From an uncultured Lachnospiraceae bacterium (GTDB lineage: Bacteria; Bacillota; Clostridia; Lachnospirales; Lachnospiraceae), in assembly GCA_902801515.1 (NCBI GenBank), contig CADCII010000003.1, positions 25,623-89,622 on the forward strand: a stretch of 64,000 nucleotides of DNA. Reading direction: 5' to 3'. Below, in pieces: positions 61,863-64,000 of this stretch (its first letter is position 1; the number at the start of each line of letters is the position of its first letter). A program made the position numbers and the translations under genes. The notes beneath the pieces are model-generated. The model saw only the letters and a list, made by a program, of their open reading frames with translations, made no database searches and had not been told where the DNA came from.

Positions 61863-63455
61863 ATGTATCGGATACTTCTTGCGGATGATGAGGGGATCAT
61901 GCTGGATTCCCTTAAGAATGTCATCCAGACAGAGTACGGAGATGAGGTTGAGATCGAAACTGCCAAGACAGGAAGGACTGCGATCGAGAAGGCGGAGAAT
62001 TTTCATCCGGATATCGCGTTTATGGATATTCAGATGCCCGGTATCAATGGAATCGCCGCGATCAGAGAGATACGGTCTTTCAACGCATCCTGTCTGTTCT
62101 ATGTGATCTCCGCGTACGACAAGTTTGACTATGCGCAGGACGCCATATCACTGGGCGTTGAGAAATACCTTATGAAGCCCATTTCACGCAAGGTGATCCT
62201 CGAGACGGTCAGCGACGCTATGAAGAAGGTGGATCAGATCCGCGGGCGCAGGTCTGACCAGCTGAAGATACAGGAGAAACTGGAGACCATCATTCCGGTG
62301 GTGGAAAATGGTTTTGTCACCGGCATGCTCCTGTCTGACGATATCCATGACGTGGAATACTACCGCCAGCTTCTGGAAGTGCACGAGGCGTATGCCTACT
62401 GCGAGATGATCCGCTTCGGATTTGAGCAGGAGAACGGGAGCCTTGCCAGCTCTGTGGAGACGAGGGTCCGGGCACAGGAAGGATATGAGCAGATCCGCGC
62501 GATCATCAAGTCTTTCCAGCGCTGTATCATCGGACCGGTCATGAGTGACCGTATCGTTGTGGTGGTTCCTCATGAGAAGGAGACCATCACTTACGAAGAG
62601 AGAATCGACACCATCGACAGGATGCGTTCGATCCTGGACCGCCTGTCCGGAAAACTGAAAATGAAGTTCCGTGCGGGTATCGGCAAGATCTACCGGTTCG
62701 CGGACCTGCGCATGAGTTACCAGGAAGCGGCCGGGGCGCTCAGAACCTCTGCAGCCAGAGTTGTTCACACAGAGGATATTACTTCCCACGGAGTCTTTGA
62801 AGACGACTATCCGGTTGAACTGGAGAGAGACGGTTTTGCCGCACTGTCCCGGGGAGATGTGCCGGGAACGAGAGACCGCTTTGCAGAACTGTTTGCATGG
62901 ATGATCGCGAAAGATCCGGATGACCTGAACAGCATGAGACTGAAAGCACTGGAACTGGTCCTGAGGGCGGAGTATGACGCATTTCATACCGGTTCTGTGA
63001 ACTATGCATATGATTACAGGAAAGACTATCTTGAGCAGGTGAACGCGCTCCAGAATCAGGAACAGATACAGGAATGGTTCCTTGACCGTCTGACAGCGAT
63101 CTGCAGTATGATCCGTGACCAGAACGAGGACCAGTCAGAGAGTACCGTATCGAAGGCGTGCAAGTATATCCAGGAGAATTACCGCAGGGATATCTCGCTG
63201 GATGAAGTATCGAAAGAGGTTAATGTAAGTCCTTACTATTTCAGTAAGCTGTTCAAGGAAGAAGTGGGCGAGAACTTTATCGATTATCTGACCAGACTCA
63301 GGATCGAGTGCTCCAAGGAACTGCTCCGCAGAGCAGCGCTGACGATCAGGGAGGCAGGCCTTCAGTCCGGCTATTCGGATCCGAATTATTTCAGCAGGAT
63401 CTTCAAGAAACAGACTGGAATGACTCCCAGGGAATACAGGGAACGGAATACATAG
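61863..63455 (+). CDS. YesN-like response regulator with AraC DNA-binding domain
   Basis: 530 residues; GGAGGAG before the ATG. REC domain at the N-terminus (RILLADDEGIMLDSLKN, IAFMDIQMPGINGIAAIREI with the phospho-accepting Asp, VISAYDKFDYAQDAISLGVEKYLMKP). A middle ~270-residue region is helical and partly coiled coil. The C-terminal AraC-type double HTH (~430-530) contains ISLDEVSKEVNVSPYYFSKLFKEE and IREAGLQSGYSDPNYFSRIFKK. Activates sugar transport genes in known YesN systems; the likely target is the ABC operon just upstream. Confidence 0.93.
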   Translation: MYRILLADDEGIMLDSLKNVIQTEYGDEVEIETAKTGRTAIEKAENFHPDIAFMDIQMPGINGIAAIREIRSFNASCLFYVISAYDKFDYAQDAISLGVEKYLMKPISRKVILETVSDAMKKVDQIRGRRSDQLKIQEKLETIIPVVENGFVTGMLLSDDIHDVEYYRQLLEVHEAYAYCEMIRFGFEQENGSLASSVETRVRAQEGYEQIRAIIKSFQRCIIGPVMSDRIVVVVPHEKETITYEERIDTIDRMRSILDRLSGKLKMKFRAGIGKIYRFADLRMSYQEAAGALRTSAARVVHTEDITSHGVFEDDYPVELERDGFAALSRGDVPGTRDRFAELFAWMIAKDPDDLNSMRLKALELVLRAEYDAFHTGSVNYAYDYRKDYLEQVNALQNQEQIQEWFLDRLTAICSMIRDQNEDQSESTVSKACKYIQENYRRDISLDEVSKEVNVSPYYFSKLFKEEVGENFIDYLTRLRIECSKELLRRAALTIREAGLQSGYSDPNYFSRIFKKQTGMTPREYRERNT

Positions 63456-63500
63456 GAAATAAATGAAACGGCGACTCTTGCAGATATTTGGGGAGGGTGT

Positions 63501-64000
63501 ATGAACAGCCGGAAGAGAATACTGGCGGTTTTGGCGGTCCTGCTGATCCCGGTCCTTCTGTGGGGCTGCGGAAAGGAAACGCAGAAAGCGGACTTCAAAG
63601 CTGCTGCCGAAAGTGAAAAGGAAGAGCATGGCGCCCGGATCGGAATCTCTTTTGACTCATTTGTCATCGAAAGATGGCTCAGGGACCGGGATGTATTTAC
63701 CGCGACCGCGCAGAGTCTCGGCGCGGAGGTCAATGTACAGAACGCCAACGGAGAAGTGAAGGAGCAGATCGAACAGATCGAGTATCTGATCGACAAGGGG
63801 ATGGACGTGATCGTGATCATCGCGATCGACTCAGATGCCCTTGGGGACGTGGTGAAAAAGGCGAAAGACAAGGGGATCCGCGTGATAAGCTACGACCGCC
63901 TGATCCGCAGTGCAGGGACAGACCTGTACATCTCATTTGACAATACAAGAGTAGGCACGCTTATGGGAGAGGCGCTGGCGGAAGCGCTTCCTGAAGGCGG
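63501..64000 (+). CDS. Sugar-binding lipoprotein, 3' truncated by window
   Basis: Starts at ATG 63501 with GGGGAGGG just upstream and runs past the window end (166 residues visible). A lipoprotein signal is seen: MNSRKRILAVLAVLLIPVLLWGC, with the lipobox Cys at residue 23. The type I binding fold follows: ISFDSFVIERWLRDRDVF, MDVIVIIAIDSDALGDVVKKAKDKG, VISYDRLIRSAG and LYISFDNTRVGTLMGEALAEALPEGG. It looks like a xylose/ribose-type binding protein (XylF-like), the start of a second sugar-binding component in this region. Confidence 0.85.
   Translation, partial: MNSRKRILAVLAVLLIPVLLWGCGKETQKADFKAAAESEKEEHGARIGISFDSFVIERWLRDRDVFTATAQSLGAEVNVQNANGEVKEQIEQIEYLIDKGMDVIVIIAIDSDALGDVVKKAKDKGIRVISYDRLIRSAGTDLYISFDNTRVGTLMGEALAEALPEG

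Overview
The window looks like chromosomal DNA of an anaerobic gut-type Firmicute, most likely a Lachnospiraceae (Clostridia). This is inferred from protein character (SpoVD/PBP2-type division cluster, MraZ, type I AroD, YesM/YesN sensor pair, ChvE-like sugar ABC system, DUF4867 next to a FucI-family isomerase), strong AGGAGG-type ribosome sites and frequent GTG/TTG starts. Base composition by eye is a little above half G+C. There is no rRNA, tRNA, phage, IS element or CRISPR array. Almost all genes lie on the + strand; only three (1647-1898, 4853-5788, 5916-6866) are on the - strand.

Layout. 1-6.9 kb: two envelope membrane proteins (the first cut by the window edge), a small membrane protein, a SEC-C protein, a YdcF-like protein, a PatB/MalY aminotransferase, a CobW-like/TIGR03943-like fusion and a zinc alcohol dehydrogenase. 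7.0-10.4 kb: a YtrA-type GntR regulator with a clear operator, then its ABC ATPase and permease. 10.5-11.7 kb: malic enzyme. 11.9-20.7 kb: a surface-polysaccharide locus with two SMR-like flippase subunits, a WecE/RffA sugar aminotransferase, three GT2 glycosyltransferases, a polyprenyl-phosphate sugar transferase and an LCP ligase. 20.8-28.7 kb: an HtrA-like protein that has lost all three catalytic residues, ClpX, the main sigma factor RpoD, FolC, a 50-residue ORF and a zinc-ribbon/TPR membrane protein. 28.8-33.7 kb: a large divergent RelA/SpoT-domain protein, M18 aminopeptidase and an amino-acid permease.

34-45 kb is the division/cell-wall cluster mraZ-rsmH-ftsL-pbp2-mraY-murD-ftsQ, then ftsZ on its own promoter, followed by aroE-aroD. 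ftsW and murG are absent from the cluster. mraZ is preceded by a ladder of MraZ-type boxes. The mraZ-rsmH gap holds a 37-bp-period series of hairpins with identical loops. PBP2 and FtsQ carry homologous C-terminal tails. 45-48.6 kb: an MntP-like membrane protein, then a radical SAM protein paired with a YegS/DgkB-type lipid kinase.

48.7-64 kb is a sugar (probably pentose) utilisation region: xylulokinase, DUF4867 protein, FucI/AraA-family isomerase and aldose epimerase; then a ChvE-like binding protein, a two-domain ATPase and two tandem permeases; then a membrane-anchored sugar-binding sensor, a YesM/LytS-type histidine kinase, a YesN/AraC-type response regulator and the start of another lipoprotein sugar-binding protein. 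The sensor trio plausibly controls the ABC operon.

A dispersed family of short palindromic modules (TGAACAAGTG and its complement, with core TGCCTGTCA) occurs in five intergenic places, next to stop or start codons.
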